This document shows positions 1-13,539 of a stretch of 64,000 nt of DNA, piece by piece. Numbering within the stretch: the first letter of the stretch is position 1; each line of letters opens with the position of its first letter. Origin of the DNA: Echinococcus granulosus (taxonomy: Eukaryota; Platyhelminthes; Cestoda; Cyclophyllidea; Taeniidae); assembly GCF_000524195.1 (NCBI RefSeq), contig NW_020170422.1:451660-515659 (forward strand), in the 5' to 3' direction. Position numbers and translations under genes: made by a program. Below the pieces are notes generated by a model that saw only the letters and a list, made by a program, of their open reading frames with translations, was not told where the DNA came from and made no database searches.

Positions 1-682
1 AGGGCGAATGTGCTGGCCATCGAGCATGTTAGTCGATAGTTATGGAAATACTGGCCTAATAGGAGAGTCACATAACGAAGAAAGGGGTTAAATATTACTC
101 CATGGGAGTAGTTTAGCGTCTGTTCCTCGTTGCCAATTTACTCGCACTTCGGTACTGCGCAGCTCTATCTATTTGGGTTCTACTCAGCTAGTAAAGTGTA
201 GCAGTAGAGAGTATCACATATTCACATAATTGACATTTTCACATAGGTATCGTTGACAGATCCGTAACAAGTTTATCCAGGCAGTTCATGGCTAGGTTTC
301 CTGCAGACGGCGGAATTAAGTAGTTACCGGAGGTAGATGTCATTCGCAACCCTTTTGTTAGGAGTTGTCACATATTCTCTCGGCTGCAACATGTGCCTTC
401 GTTTTTTAACGCTAAAAATTATCGTTCAGCATTAGAAATCTTAATCTTTGCTCTTTAAGACAGGGTTTGCAATCCGCTGCCACAAATTTAGCTCCCTGAG
501 ACTTCCCTGAAGACGAGCGAGGAAGTCATACCGGAGCAGAATATGCGAATTCCATCCACAGAAGGGCTTAGAGGCCACTAGCACCGCCCAAAGACCAGGC
601 CGCCTGGAAAGGTACAATGGCAGAATGCCCAAGTGACCCATTCCCAAGAAAGGGAAGTTAAACGAGAAATTGAGATATTATA
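1..682 (-). mobile_element. TRIM-like LTR element, cut by the window edge
   Basis: The 5' LTR in the sense direction lies at about 487-682, with the family signatures (GTTAAAC tail, CCTGAAGACGA block, AGACCAGGCCGCC block). It is followed leftward by a PBS-like TTTGTGGCAG and internal sequence similar to the internal part of the element at 20021-21026. No coding frame was recognised. The 3' LTR would lie outside the window. Confidence 0.6.
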
Positions 683-3600
683 TTTGCATCATGGTTCAGA
701 AGATCGGATACTGCCACCTATTACTACAATAATAGTTTGAAATCCTATTAATGCTAATTCAGCAGTTAAAATAGCACATTTTGCAAAACAAATAAATGTA
801 TTTATTTTTTACAGCCTGCCAACGCATTTCCTCACTTATCCCAGCGTTCACGTACAACGTGGGAAGTTTTGTCAGTGCAGCTGATGCAGTTCAGTGACAG
901 CCTGCTTATCCATTGTTACTGAGGTGCCGATCTCTAAAATGCGCTTCCAGGGACTCGAATTAATGGAAATTGCTTGAAATGAGGACCGATAGTTAAAAGA
1001 GAAGTGGAAGTTCTTATGCCTGTTACATTAGCATTGCGGCTGCGAATAGCATGAGCGCTTGCTGAAATCGGTCTCGGGATTCAGCTCTAGCACGCTTTAA
1101 AAAATTTAAGTGTTTTTTAACGATTTTGCTTATTTTTTTCACATAAGGACTTATCTTTTGTGTAGTTTCATGCCAGGTTATGCATCCAGCACACAGGAGT
1201 GGGTTGAGGACAACCTCAACCCGGATCTTCACTGACAGAGGCGGGGCCGTCTCTAAAGCATTTATGCCATTAAAATGTCTCACCACTGATCAGTTTAGCA
1301 CCCAACCATTGTACTATAAGATAATTAACCAGTGTATTCTGGCATCAGCGATTTCAAGCTTGATGCGCTGTTTACATGTTTGCAGATACTACCACTGTTA
1401 ATTGACGACGTTTGAACTGGTCCTCAACGAGAACTAGCGCAACCCACTTGTCGCTACGCACAGCACCGCAGAGTAAAAATGATAAAACGTTCCCTTTCGA
1501 ACAGCCAAGCATTTAAGATTTTCAAATATAATTTCAGCCAGTCCAAAAGGGCATGATACTGAGCTTCGCCGACTGAATGCTAGGTGATAGAGGCAGCAAC
1601 TATTCCCAGAGACCAAGTCACAGCGGAAAAGTGTAACATTAGCACATTTATAGTTCTTATTTAATCTTAGTTTGATAAAATTTGAAGCCAGCATATCGGT
1701 AACAAAATACACACAAAAATTTAGGGCATTCGACATATCGAAACACACCCTCGCACACACACGCATACACCCAGTGCAAGCAGATTGACCTAAGTGGCGA
1801 CTGTAGAGCACATTTGCAGAAGCGGTGAGTAGTGTATGAGGGTCCCGCATGCTCGACTGCTATGTACTTGTGTATTCCCCATGCTGCTAGATGTATTAAA
1901 TTAGGCTAGTAGCATTAAAATACAAAGTCTCTTTGATTGCCTCCACGTCAATTTGAGGCTCATCGGCAGCTCTAGGTAAAATTCAGATTTCTTAAGTAGA
2001 ATATTTATTTCCCAAAGTGTGGTTACCTTCATTTGCACGAAGTAAGATAAATAATTCACCTATCTCCTACTACCTACTTACTAAACCTCTTTTGAATTCA
2101 TGATAGGCTCACTTATATGTCAATTCACGATTTTCTTTCCAAAGTCAGCTATGGCAAACAGGCGATATATGATCCCGAACATTTCGTGATATCTATTCTT
2201 TAACTGAATAGTGTATTGCAAGCAGATTTGATGGTTTTAACCGAAAAGTATAAAAAGTGGCTTTCCTTCTGCAAAGATGATTGCAATTTGTTTAGATTTG
2301 GAAGGCCATTTGAATAGATCGATTCGGTAGTGGAAGTAGCCACATAAAGCAGCAATGTTTTAAAAGGTGTGTATTTAGAATTTCTACCATTTTATGCAAA
2401 TAGTTTGACAAATGCATCTTAAAACATTATACCAATCTGTAGCTCTTAAAAGGAAATACCAGTTTTGAATGCGTTAAAGAAATACCGGAAGAAGACAGAG
2501 CACGTAATTAAATTAAGTAAATAATGTGTATTTGATGGTCTAAGAGATGCATCCTTCACGGTCTTACACTTTGAAGAAAATTTTTGTTTTATTTATTGTT
2601 AATCTATTTTACCTGTGTTGGATACGCACGAAGTGCGGGCTGTAAGGTACAGCTATAACTTGGATAGCGAAACCGCTTATTTTGCTTACTTAGAAGGTTA
2701 TAGACTTACCCATGGCGGTGAAACTTCAAAACCGTGGAGATCAATTTTTCTTAAGGCCCTGATTTTGAATATGTTAAACCCCGTGTCAACGACATTCTAG
2801 TCACAGAAGATGTGGTGGGCAAATACCTACTTAAATATTTATAAGTAGACGGTAATAACGCCCAAATACGTCAGATTTCGTAATGGAGTGGTACGAGTGT
2901 TCTATACAATTTTCTGCCGTTAATATACCTCATTTTGGAGATTCAACCATTCATAATTGCACAAAAATAACAATGCATTCATTTTGCGTCATTGAGGACT
3001 CTCTTATATCCTCACAGAAACGCAATTGCAACACTGATTTATAGAAGGTTTTACTTGCAAAAGCTACCACAGTTTTCTTTTTTTTGGTGATTGCGTGGTA
3101 CAGACATGGCGCATCTGCAAGCTCATAACATGGAACTCAAAACTTTGTTGTCGCTCACAATAATGACAAATAGCTTTTTCTAAAATCCGGCCAAAGTGGA
3201 CTTTTCAGTATTTGTTTACGTTAATAAAGTAAGGAAATTCAGGGTTTCTAAAATCTAGTAAATTACAAAGTAAAATGGATTTTTTGGTGATTATGACCAG
3301 TTGGATGCAAAGTAGAATGATACGTCAGCTTATGATTACTTGTAATTACATTGCAGTGTCAAGGGTGTTCAAATCGCACGGGGACTTTTGAAATCAATAA
3401 TGTAACTACGTTATTTCGTCAAACAAAACGCTATTTATTATACCGTCTAGATTTTGGCTTCCTTTTTTTACTTACTTTAGTGCTTACCTGGAAAATTTTG
3501 AAATGAAATAATGTAATAAAATTACGTGATTTATGGTAGTGGGAGGTGAATTGTCCAGGCATTTGCGTTAAAACGCTTCTAAAACTAAGTACAACACTAA

Positions 3601-3934
3601 ATTTTTTGAATCGAGCTTGAGGTAACTTTCGGAAATTGCGAAAGTATATGAGTGATTGTATTTGCCTTTTTCTATTCGGAAGACGACTGGCACTATCTCT
3701 ACATTGTAGAAAAATTAAGCCCAAAATAATAAAGGCGTATTGAACTGCAAATACTAATTACACAACTTTAATTTTATTTTTAGCATTACCTTGTTGAAAA
3801 GATTTTGATGCCTATGACATCAGGCGAACTACGTATTATTAATCATGACGTGCAAAACATTACATTCCAACCTACCCTGATAGCATATATGGATTAAATT
3901 CAAAGATTTGGGCTGTTTTGTAAACTACGGATAG
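683..3934. other. AT-rich stretch without a recognised gene
   Basis: Only short frames with poor composition. I see no conserved motif, RNA gene or clear repeat apart from short CA-rich tracts near 1740-1770. Confidence 0.6.
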
Positions 3935-4109
3935 TGTAATAGGTCAAGTGTTTGTTTAACTCCCGGTTTTGGTAAGGGGCGAGTAAGAATGCTCCGCCAC
4001 GGTACTTTTCCAGGCAGCCAAGCCTCTGGGCCATGCCAGCAGACCTAAGCCCTACTTTGCCCGAGAACTGTGTCTTCGTTTGTCTTCAGGAGAGTCTAGG
4101 GGTACTACA
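3935..4109 (+). mobile_element. Solo LTR-like repeat
   Basis: Begins TGTAATAGG, contains TTTGTTTAACTCCCGG, and ends GGGGTACTACA: the same ends as the LTRs of the complete elements. No internal sequence is attached. Confidence 0.65.
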
Positions 4110-4380
4110 ATAAGAAGACGGGAACTGGACCTCTGAAATTTATCATTGGCGCTCATTTTCAGTAAATGGAAGAGTAAACATCACCAATCGCAAAACGTTC
4201 TCACTATTCTGCTTCTTTCACATCATTCGGAGAGTGCGGCTTTTGGATTACATGCTGTATAAGTACTCCCTCTTAACTTTTCACAGATGTAGCGGCAGAT
4301 TAGAGGCTAAAAATAGATTGCGATGGCAAACTATACTTTAAATCAACCCTTGACTTGAATGCTAAAGTTGAGGTGGAGGA

Positions 4381-4560
4381 TGTAGCACCCCGAGACTTTT
4401 CTGAAGAAGACATAATTTTCCGAGTAGAATATGTATTGCCAACATACAGAAGGGATTAAAGCTACTGGGGTGGTCCAGAAGACGGGCCTCTGGCAAAGAC
4501 GCAATGGTGGAGCTCCTAGGCTGCCTATTGCCAAAATCAAGAGTTAAACAATCGCTTAGC
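4381..4560 (-). mobile_element. Solo LTR-like repeat
   Basis: On the plus strand it begins TGTAGCACCCCGAGAC and reaches GAGTTAAACAATCG. It lies about 270 bp from an oppositely oriented copy. The far end may be interrupted by unrelated sequence up to about 4622. Confidence 0.6.
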
Positions 4561-5068
4561 GGATCGCAGGGGAATCCTTTATCTCTCGATGCGAGAAATT
4601 TTAACGATTGCATTGTATTACATGCTTCTTAGATTTTACTGCTTTAGCGACAAGCTATCAGTTTAAGCCAACCGCGTTATTGAGTGGGTGCCATCAATCT
4701 CGGAGGCGAAAATGTGCCCCAGTGCCCCTTAAACTTTGGAAATCCATCAGCAATCACCATAGATCTGAAATAAAGGATATCCCCCTTTACTAAGGCTTCT
4801 AGTTTTAAGAATATGCGCCCAGATGCGGGAGAAAGAGATGTTGTATCAGTTGCAGCTGATAATTCACCATAGAAATAACTAAAAAAAGCATCCCGATCCC
4901 TCATAGGCATCTCAATTGTTTCACTGAACGACTAACGAAAGCGATGCCAAGCGTAATTTTTACGTGGAGCCTGCCTTGGTGCATTTACCTACATGTACTT
5001 GATAAAGCGTAAAATTTTGAAGGCATTAGTAATAATAAATGTTCCTAAATGTCAATTCGTAAAAGAGG

Positions 5069-5200
5069 TGTAATCCGTTAATTTTTTGCGAACTCTCGGG
5101 GCGGGGGGGGGGGTCCGGCTATAGTACGTTCGCCGGGCGGCCTGGCATTCGGACCATAGCCGTAGCCTCAATTCCTTCTGGAAGTCTTGGGGGCGCCACA
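5069..5200 (+). mobile_element. Rearranged LTR-like copy with an 11-G run
   Basis: Starts TGTAATCCGTTAA and ends GGGGGCGCCACA. The middle is shortened, and a run of 11 G sits at 5103-5113 just after the CTCTCGGGG motif. Confidence 0.55.
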
Positions 5201-5624
5201 ATAAGTAAATAGCTAGTAAAAAGGCTTATCAGTGCCACTAAAACTCAATAAAGCAGCTGATACTGAAGTTTAAGACCGACCGGGATGAGGCTCCTATTCT
5301 AGGCATTTTCCCTTTTCAATAAGGATTTCAGAATGCTGAATTCGAGAGCATTGGTTCCTGAAATATAATCTAGGACACGTAAATCGCTAACCCAAACCGA
5401 ACCTTTTGGTACCCAAAAAATAAGTTCTCACTACTCTGCGGTGGTTATAGTCGATGCCATTGATAAAAGCACACACCTACATTTGAAACTTATTTATGTA
5501 CTGGTGTAAAAGATTCCTTCATACATAGGTAGCTAATCATTTTCTCTCATGGTGTCACTTTGATAAAAAAAACCGACATGGTAATGAAATTGCAGGCCTT
5601 CTATGCCAAAAATAAGCAGGTGTC

Positions 5625-6147
5625 AACCTAAGTAGACATTAAAATAGCTCTTTCGTGTCCTTCAGCATACATTAACATATGGGTCAAAAATAAAGAAGAC
5701 TTGTGATCGGGTTCCTCTACGGCAGTACAAACCCATGTGCGACTTTCGTTACGCGCTTCCAAACGAAAGACCCTAGCGGCCGTCTCAAAGCCGCTATCCA
5801 ACGCTCAGACAGATTACACACGGATTATCTACTTGATTGGTAGATATTGTGAGCATTTGCGTGTGCACTGGTAGAACTGCAGCCAACCTAGATGGGCATA
5901 AAATGGCCCTTTCTTGTTCCTAATGCACATTTTATTGTACAAATCAAAAATATTGAATCTTGTGGTGCTTTTTTAGCAGTATAACTTTATTCATCTATCT
6001 CACTAATTGCTTTTAAAATTAATAGACCCTCACGGATATTGCCTCAAGGGCATTGGCTAATGCATACAGATATACCACAAACGTATGATATACTTGATTG
6101 GTTGATGTTCTGAGTATACATAGATGCACTAGTGGAGTATCGCATTA
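5625..6147. repeat. Diverged tandem duplication, two units of about 260 bp
   Basis: Unit 1 (about 5625-5880) and unit 2 (about 5885-6147) share ordered blocks: CAACCTA, AAAATRGC, CTTGTG, and TACTTGATTGGT near the end, followed by GCACTRGT. Unit 1 has a 7-bp perfect inverted repeat, TAGCGGC/GCCGCTA, at 5774-5796 that unit 2 lacks. No frame spans either unit. Confidence 0.5.
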
Positions 6148-6149
6148 GA

Positions 6150-9100
6150 GTCGGGTTTCGACTACATGATGGAATCGCAGGCGGGAGTCAGTAGGAAAAC
6201 ATCAACGCCGTCGAATGAGGATCAGTTACTTGCTCCATCAATAGTGCTTACTCAGGTGCCACAGACAAGGTCTGCCGTGCCAAAGAGCATAAATAAGGAA
6301 CTGGATGGGAGAGATAAATCGGCTTCAACAAATGGAAGTGCCTAGTTTTAATGATTTTCTTGATTTAATATGCCTTCCTTCTTCGACATTTTCACTTCCT
6401 ACTGCCTTTCTCACAGATCCCACCGCTATTAGCTGTGAACTTTTCTCCAATGTGCCTTACAAGCACACAATATATTATTTCGTTAATTCCACATATTTAA
6501 ATTACGTTTGTCAATAACTGTCGGTCCATTGTAGGCTGATGGTAGTGTTTCCGGGGAGACGAATGTGATGGACGACTTCATGTCTGGCCTATTGGGAGGT
6601 TTAATGCCGCGACCTTTAAGATGGTTATTTAAAACTTGCAGATGATTAAACTTAAGTATAAATACACGTTAAGTCTAGTCTTTGGTCTTTTGGCACGATT
6701 GAGCTGGGCTTTTGTTATGTCAATTTGTGAGAGCTACAGTTGTTGAGTCCAACGTAGGGAAGTAAGTTCATCAATACCTAGAATTATTAACACACCAAGA
6801 ATAGTGCGTTCGAAATAATCCCAGTTATGAAGTGACCTGTACGTAACCATCCAACACCATGCTATTGTGAGACTCCCGATAATTTCTGCAACGACCTGTC
6901 GTGACCTTCAGGGACTTCTAAATTTCACGCCAGGCGCTTCAGCCCCCCGCTACCATAGTCTACATCCTGCTCTACTATTTCCGCCTTAGTTTGAGCTCGT
7001 GTATCACACAAATCCAGCTGACCTTCAGCTAGGGGTGATTCGAGCTAGTTCACTTTACAAGTGGTTGCGTGGTTGCCTAGGTCCCTCGTAAAGTGTTTCG
7101 CATAGCATCTAGAGGAGGTGTAGCGCACAGTACCAGAATAATGCGTCCAGAGTCGAACGGTGTAAACAACTTAATTCTGATGGTGAGCCATTTAAAGACA
7201 AGACATATCATGTTAAGGGAAACTCTATTTTTGATCAAGAATCATCCGTCGCTATTGACATGACAGGATGAATCGGGATTAACGTGTCGAGAACAACCTT
7301 CGGCGGTAGTCATCACAAGTGGGGAAACAAGTTTTTTCCCTATATCAAATGAGGACGGTAGTAGTGGGAGTTAAGCAAACGTCAGATGCATTAAACAGAT
7401 AAAGACGACATAACAGCTTCGTTGTGGAAAGGTCACAGTTAATTTAGCAATCGCAGTTGCATTGTAGTAGGTAAGAAAACCAATCCATTTCTAGAAGGCG
7501 GCAATGGAGCACTTTGTCCTAGAGCCGATGAATATCCTGAAATGAAATAATTACACGATTGCATTCTCTTAGAATACAACTGATGTCCATGCATAAACAG
7601 GCTTGCCTAATTGGAAAATACTAAGCATTCTTGGCGGAATAGTAAATAAATTCTCACCTCACGGGGGAATCTGTTCCTTGCATAGTATGGTCATCTGGAT
7701 TGTTAGTTTAGGCCTGCTAAGGAAGCAGTTACTGGGACGAAAAAGACTTCCAGCACGCTGATTCAATAAGTAGGGGGCCTTCAATGAAACCTGATAATCG
7801 CTATGCTCTAAAACTTTATTAATCAATGCCACCTTTGAACTTTTAATAGAAAAAAGTATCATCACTCCATGAATACGTATTTTCATGTCGTTTTTCAAAT
7901 TTGTCTCTACCTATCGAGGCTCTTCATATGGCTCTTACTCTACAGCTTTACGGATCCAATGGTATCATCCATGTTTTCGACAGAAAAGGCTGTCACAATA
8001 ACATAGCCATTTTAAATGGACGACGCTGGAACATAGGCAACGCCGAATCAGATTCCCGGATACTGAAGATGGTGATTACGATTTTGAACCTTATCAATCA
8101 AATTTTGTGTCGAAATTACATGCAACAACTCTCTGTGCATAAAATTAGACGTAAACTTATAGATCAATTGTCATTATTCAAAAGGATTAGCAAGAATTTG
8201 AAATATGAAGTGTGAACTTAAATTCAACCTGAGAAAGTACATGCCCCATTATCTTCTTAAGTAAATAGGTTGATAGATAAAGCACTCCTCCCAAAATGGG
8301 CATCACATTCTCCTTGCGTTAGATAAACACGTTTCCCGATGAAGTGGACATAACTGCATGGAAAACTAGTCGATTATTAATCTCTCGAGCTTTCGCGCAG
8401 AATAAATAATCACTCTTAGTTTAATATCAGGCCTAGATGTCCAATCTAGCCCATATGATAAACTTGATTAATACTTTGGTATTATGCTAGGTGTATAAAA
8501 TAGTGTTTCAATTTGTCTCTTGGTTTAGTAGTGCATTTAAAATGCCTTCTACTAACCCAGAGCAAATTGAAAGGGCTATTTATAAGTTATAAAGCCTTCT
8601 ATGGCTGAGTTCGCAGAAATTATGATCAAATATGATCTGCATGAGCCCTATTAACGAAGCAAGTAGATTGAAACACACAGAAGGAAGGTTTTCCTGGTCG
8701 TGTTAATAAATACCACAATATATCAAACAGATTTCAAGAAATAATTTAAAAACAATCGAGTCCGTAATTTATTAAAGTTCTGGTGCTAGTTTACAAACAG
8801 TATGTTTCCCGGCCTACATCAAATGTCATTAATTCTTGAATCGTATAGGGCAACCAGCCAAGTCGCTAAGAGATCAGACTTTAGAAGGACTTGCACCCAT
8901 GGATAAAAGATCCAAAGAGCTAAAAGTCAAAAATTTCCTGGAAAGAAACTACGTCCACAACAACAAACAGGATAATGTAAAGAAGCTAAGCCAGGGGGAA
9001 GAAGGCATAATGCTTGAAAACAAAACCGTTAATAATGACAAGTCCGCTAAAAATGTTTGCAAATGCACTCCTATCTCTTGCCTTCCTCACAAAAGAAGTT

Positions 9101-9730
9101 AGAATTCTGATAGAAAAGCATGCAATAGGCGACTGGGCAGAGGTGCAAAGCATCTGCAATTCAATCATCCTATGCTTGATTTGTTTAAAATATAGGGGTG
9201 CAGCCCGGATTAAAATATCCATAATATCACAGAGGTAGGTAGCGCACACGGGAAATAAAACTAACTGGGCCAAATATTTGCAAGAGAAACAATAACGAAC
9301 AAACCGTTCTAACTGTTGTAGCTCCGCGCCGTGTTTCGATCACTTTACGCGCGCTAGTAAAACAGAGTCATTGATTCGTCCAAACTAAAGATATGATGGC
9401 AAAGCTACTACTTTAAAGTAGCATGTCCAAGATAAAGTTAATTGGTTTATGATTGATTAACCATGTTTAAGCATTACTTACAATATGATAAAATATGGAT
9501 ACAGAATCGAGATACTGCACAGGGAATTTGTGTTTGATTTGCAATCAGCACATGCGTTTTTGTGAATTTACCCTAACATAAGTCCGAGCACTAATATTTT
9601 AACTTGAAAATGCACCTGCGTATAATAAGTATTTGCAAATGTACCCTTTGCAACCCACTTGTTTTTTATGCGGGACTTTTCTCCTTTAATCTTAGCCTCT
9701 GACCGGTATCCAAAATTTATTTAATTCTCG
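6150..9730. other. No recognised gene
   Basis: Short frames only (for example 8836-9102 on plus, Lys-rich, no known family). The part around 6840-7320 is richer in G+C and may be an old transposon remnant, but no coding motif was seen. Confidence 0.5.
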
Positions 9731-9734
9731 AATA

Positions 9735-9932
9735 AATATGGCACTCGGAATCTTCCTAAAAGTCGCAAGAAGGCCCAGTAGTTGGGTGGAAAATACATCA
9801 ATGGCATATTGAAGCGCTGAAAGGCCATTAGAAAGCCCCATAGACCATGCCGCCGAGCAAAAACACGATTCTGGAGAACTGGGTGCCCCTGTAATAAAAC
9901 GCCAAGTTAAACAAACAATCAAAACATTATAC
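9735..9932 (-). mobile_element. Diverged solo LTR-like repeat
   Basis: Only the end with GCCAAGTTAAACAAAC and the central CATAGACCATGCCGCC block are clear; the left boundary is approximate. Confidence 0.45.
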
Positions 9933-10830
9933 TCTGTTGTGAAAGCGTTATTTATAATGCAATCTCATTTCTTGCCTCAGGTCTTAAAAAGTCATCTCAG
10001 TATGGTAAAGGTTGATTTTAGAGCAATGGAGCTAGGCGATTGTGGACATGGCCAGATGGCCAGGTTGCCAAGCGTGGGTATAAGTTGCGGCAACTCAGGG
10101 ATCATAGTAGTTAAACACAACTGCACAAAACATTGAATCGCTGCACTATGTAAGGCACGTTGAAGTGGCTATTTCTGAATATATGTAATCTGATTTAGTA
10201 TGATGTAAACTCGTCTGCTCGCCCAAAGTTTCAAAACAAAAGCTGCACCCATGGTGTTGTGTGGCGCCACAAAGCAATACATAAGGGTACAATTCGTTGT
10301 AAAACATCTGGTATAAAATAAGGCAGCTTCGTTCTTGTAAAAGAGCGTTCACGGTAATCAGGCCAATCCTCCCTGTGTTGACCAAATTAGGGCGTCGATT
10401 ATCCTAAGAATGAAAAATGCATAGCCCTGCGCTAAAACCTAAAATCAAGTTAAACTTTCCATCGGTAAAGGATTCCGCTTTTCGATCTTTAACTTAGAGA
10501 TTCATACCTTTAGATTGCAAAGAGTTTGTAGAGAAGGGAGTATTTTTAAGCAATTACGTGAATGTTTGCAAGTTATCCAAGTTTAAATGGAACTCAAGTT
10601 TGCTTCTCCCTCAAAATTAACATTACTGACGTAATATTACTGCAATTCCATTCAAAAAGGCATAGTCCAACAAACATGCATAACATATGCTTGTCATGAA
10701 GGAAATTGGCTCATGTACCTTCGAGAAACAAGTAGGTAGAATGAGCAGGCATGAATGAATTAATATAAGAATGGGAGATTGTACTACGTGATGGGTTATT
10801 GTAACGATAACTGGAGAAATAGAATAACCG

Positions 10831-10930
10831 NNNNNNNNNNNNNNNNNNNNNNNNNNNNNNNNNNNNNNNNNNNNNNNNNNNNNNNNNNNNNNNNNNNNNN
10901 NNNNNNNNNNNNNNNNNNNNNNNNNNNNNN
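10831..10930. other. Scaffold gap (100 N)
   Basis: Exactly 100 N, the usual placeholder for a gap of unknown size. Frames crossing it are artefacts. Confidence 0.99.
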
Positions 10931-11537
10931 TAATTTTGATGTGGAACTAAATGCCATTAATAGTTTTGTACTTTGGCATGGAATAGTCGTGACAGCTGAC
11001 ATGGCACAAGATTCCTCAGATCTTGTCAATAATGCGGTGTATTAGGCACGACAATTCGACGGAGGCAGTTACTTTATATGCGTCCATGTTCAGTTTTTCC
11101 GCGCTCAGTTTGCGCGTTGTTTTCAAAGCCCTGGTTGTTATTTCACAACTCATTTAGGTACACGCGGTATCGGGCAACAGTGTGCAGCTCTTAAACAGAC
11201 TATTCCACACCACTACCCACTTTACCAGATAGCATAGTGAGGGCAATAGGCCTACTTTGACTGATGCGTCATTGTTCGTCAGTGATAGTAAATCCCAGAT
11301 CTTCAGACTTTGGGAATACCCTCTGAGAAATCAGGTGCTGGGATTGAAAGTGCTTCAAACTAGTCATTCGTTTTTACAAATGGGGCTGGTGAATTTATGG
11401 TTGGTTGGAAGAGGCATAGGGGAGATGGGATTTGGAGTGTGTGTGAATAGGAAAGCGAAGCATCATTAAAATAGGTGAATTGGGAGAAAAGTGGATATTG
11501 GAGGCGTATGGGCCGAAGTAAAAGGGAAGGGCGTGGC

Positions 11538-11581
11538 ACCTCTCTCCCTCTCTCTCGCTCTCTCTCTCTCTCTCGCCCCCT
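11538..11581. repeat. CT-rich microsatellite
   Basis: Imperfect (CT)n tract. Similar tracts occur at about 16943-16962, and (GA)n at about 18999-19017. Confidence 0.85.
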
Positions 11582-13539
11582 CTACAACATTGCGTTGCTA
11601 GGCCACTAATTGACCCATCGCCAAGGTGACTGGTTTTGCAGAACAGCATCCCAATGGCCTCGCCTCTCACCCCTGCTGTCCTCAAGCTAGCACGCCCCTT
11701 TGAATGCGAAACGCAAACGATATGAATGCGTATCGCCCGGTGATCCACGGAATCTGTGCAGGATGATCATCTTTGCTCACCCGTACAATTGAATACGAGG
11801 ACCTCTCAATCTCCGCTGTCTTGGTGACGGCGCCGTCCTTCCACCCACGATCATAAACTCCCATCCCTACCATAGGCGGTAATAAATCACAATTGTGTGT
11901 TGGTAGACCTTACTGCGTTGCATGGGATAACTGGTGGAGCTACGACGGTGGTGGCATTGCAGGCACCTGGAACATGTAGATGCAATCTTGACAAGGATGC
12001 CTGAACAGCAGATGTCGAAGTGTGTATGGGCAATAGAGAGTAGAATCCGCATCCATTTCTGGCATGAATGCAATTTCTTTATGAAGGAATCAGCCAACAA
12101 TTGGAGTGACTTTGGAGTTGATTGAATGATAGACGTCTGCACTGCAGTTGCCTCAGCATTCATGTGAAAATACCTATTTTATGGCACCGTCTCCACGTTG
12201 CCAATGCCTGAGTAAGACCCGAATAGGCGGCTGAACAGACTTGAAATCAGTAGGAAATGAGAGGCAAGGAATGAATCTGTAGTGCTTGATACGTAAGGCC
12301 ACTTTGTGTTAATAGCGTCTGACACAGCACCACTTTTGACAGACATCCCTGCGAATAGTGGCAGACGTATGCAATGTACCCGTTGTAGAGATTCGCGCAG
12401 CCTTCAGCAGTGTAATGTAATAGAAATGCTATTATGCAAATTGCGCGTGAGATGAAGTCCTGAATATGTGGCAATTGACGCGATTCAATGGTTGCATTGA
12501 GGTCAAATGTCCTCTAGGCTTGATGGGAAACCGAGGCTGACCCTGGAGCCTGGTTGGTGTGTGGTTCTTGAAGCATGGATTGCATTGCGATAGACGCAGG
12601 AGAAGTGTTGTGGGGGAGTGCCTGAGACGATGCATTGATGTCCACGCCCACTCTTCTGTAGTGGTAGGCGTTGAATCATTTACGGTGATGACTTGGAGTT
12701 CAGCAATTTATTTAGGTGGATCGAAGTCGACTCACCCTTTCACAGAATTTGCCACAATGTAAAATTACAGTAACCTCATTCAACTGTTCTACCATCTTAT
12801 AGGTCAGAATTTCCCAATGCATTCACAATGAGAAGGCAACTATTTAACTTGCTGACTCACTTCTTCTTGACTGCTTTTGCAATCCACTCAGATTGCAGCA
12901 CTACCGCAGCAGAGTCGTAAACAAGGCACTGGTGTTGCGAGTGCTACTTCAACGCTCCAGAACATGGTGTGGGGCTCTCCTTTATTCACTAGAATCAAAT
13001 GCATGAGCTAAACTTGAGAGGGTTGTGGTAGCACGCACCCATGAGCACACCCACGCGAAGCTCAGGATTCCACAATGAAATGGCATGTCAAGATGGTGCT
13101 CTTCTGCTAATCCAACTGAGACACTTGACTTATTACATGTCAATAGCACAGTTTCTGTTTCACTTTCATTGGTAGATTGAAAATGAAACAGCTACCGTCT
13201 GTAGCGCCTTGTAGCGTTAATTTCGGTGGTGGGTGAATCCGCTGCCAATGCATCGCATTCCGGGTTTTACTAGCTGAAGACTATGGCGAAACGCTGCAGA
13301 AGAGTGACATGGAGAGAGGATGGCTAAATCCTCGGCTCTTTGCTATGCATCTCAAACGGGGGTATCGCACTGTGGCCAGTAATAAACCAATGCTATATTT
13401 AAGCCATAAAGACGCTGAAGATGAATACCTGGATGCAAGTATATGTGCATGCATTGCGTCAATTTGAGAATGATTGGTGCAAGGAGGATGGGTAGCACTG
13501 GCATGGCAGCGAGGTGGAAAGAAGTAGAAATATGAACGT

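Larger units (their letters stand above)
9933..13350. other. No recognised gene; gap and CT tract inside
   Basis: From about 11 to 14 kb the base composition is more even than elsewhere, and several 60-120-codon frames occur on both strands. None has a recognisable domain or convincing splice context. Confidence 0.5.

Noticed and set aside
441..647. Short frames such as 441-647 (minus) and 4362-4613 (minus)
   Set aside because: They lie inside LTR-like repeats and recur wherever the repeat occurs; no protein function implied.
10779..11045. Frames on both strands across the N run
   Set aside because: They exist only because unknown bases contain no stops.
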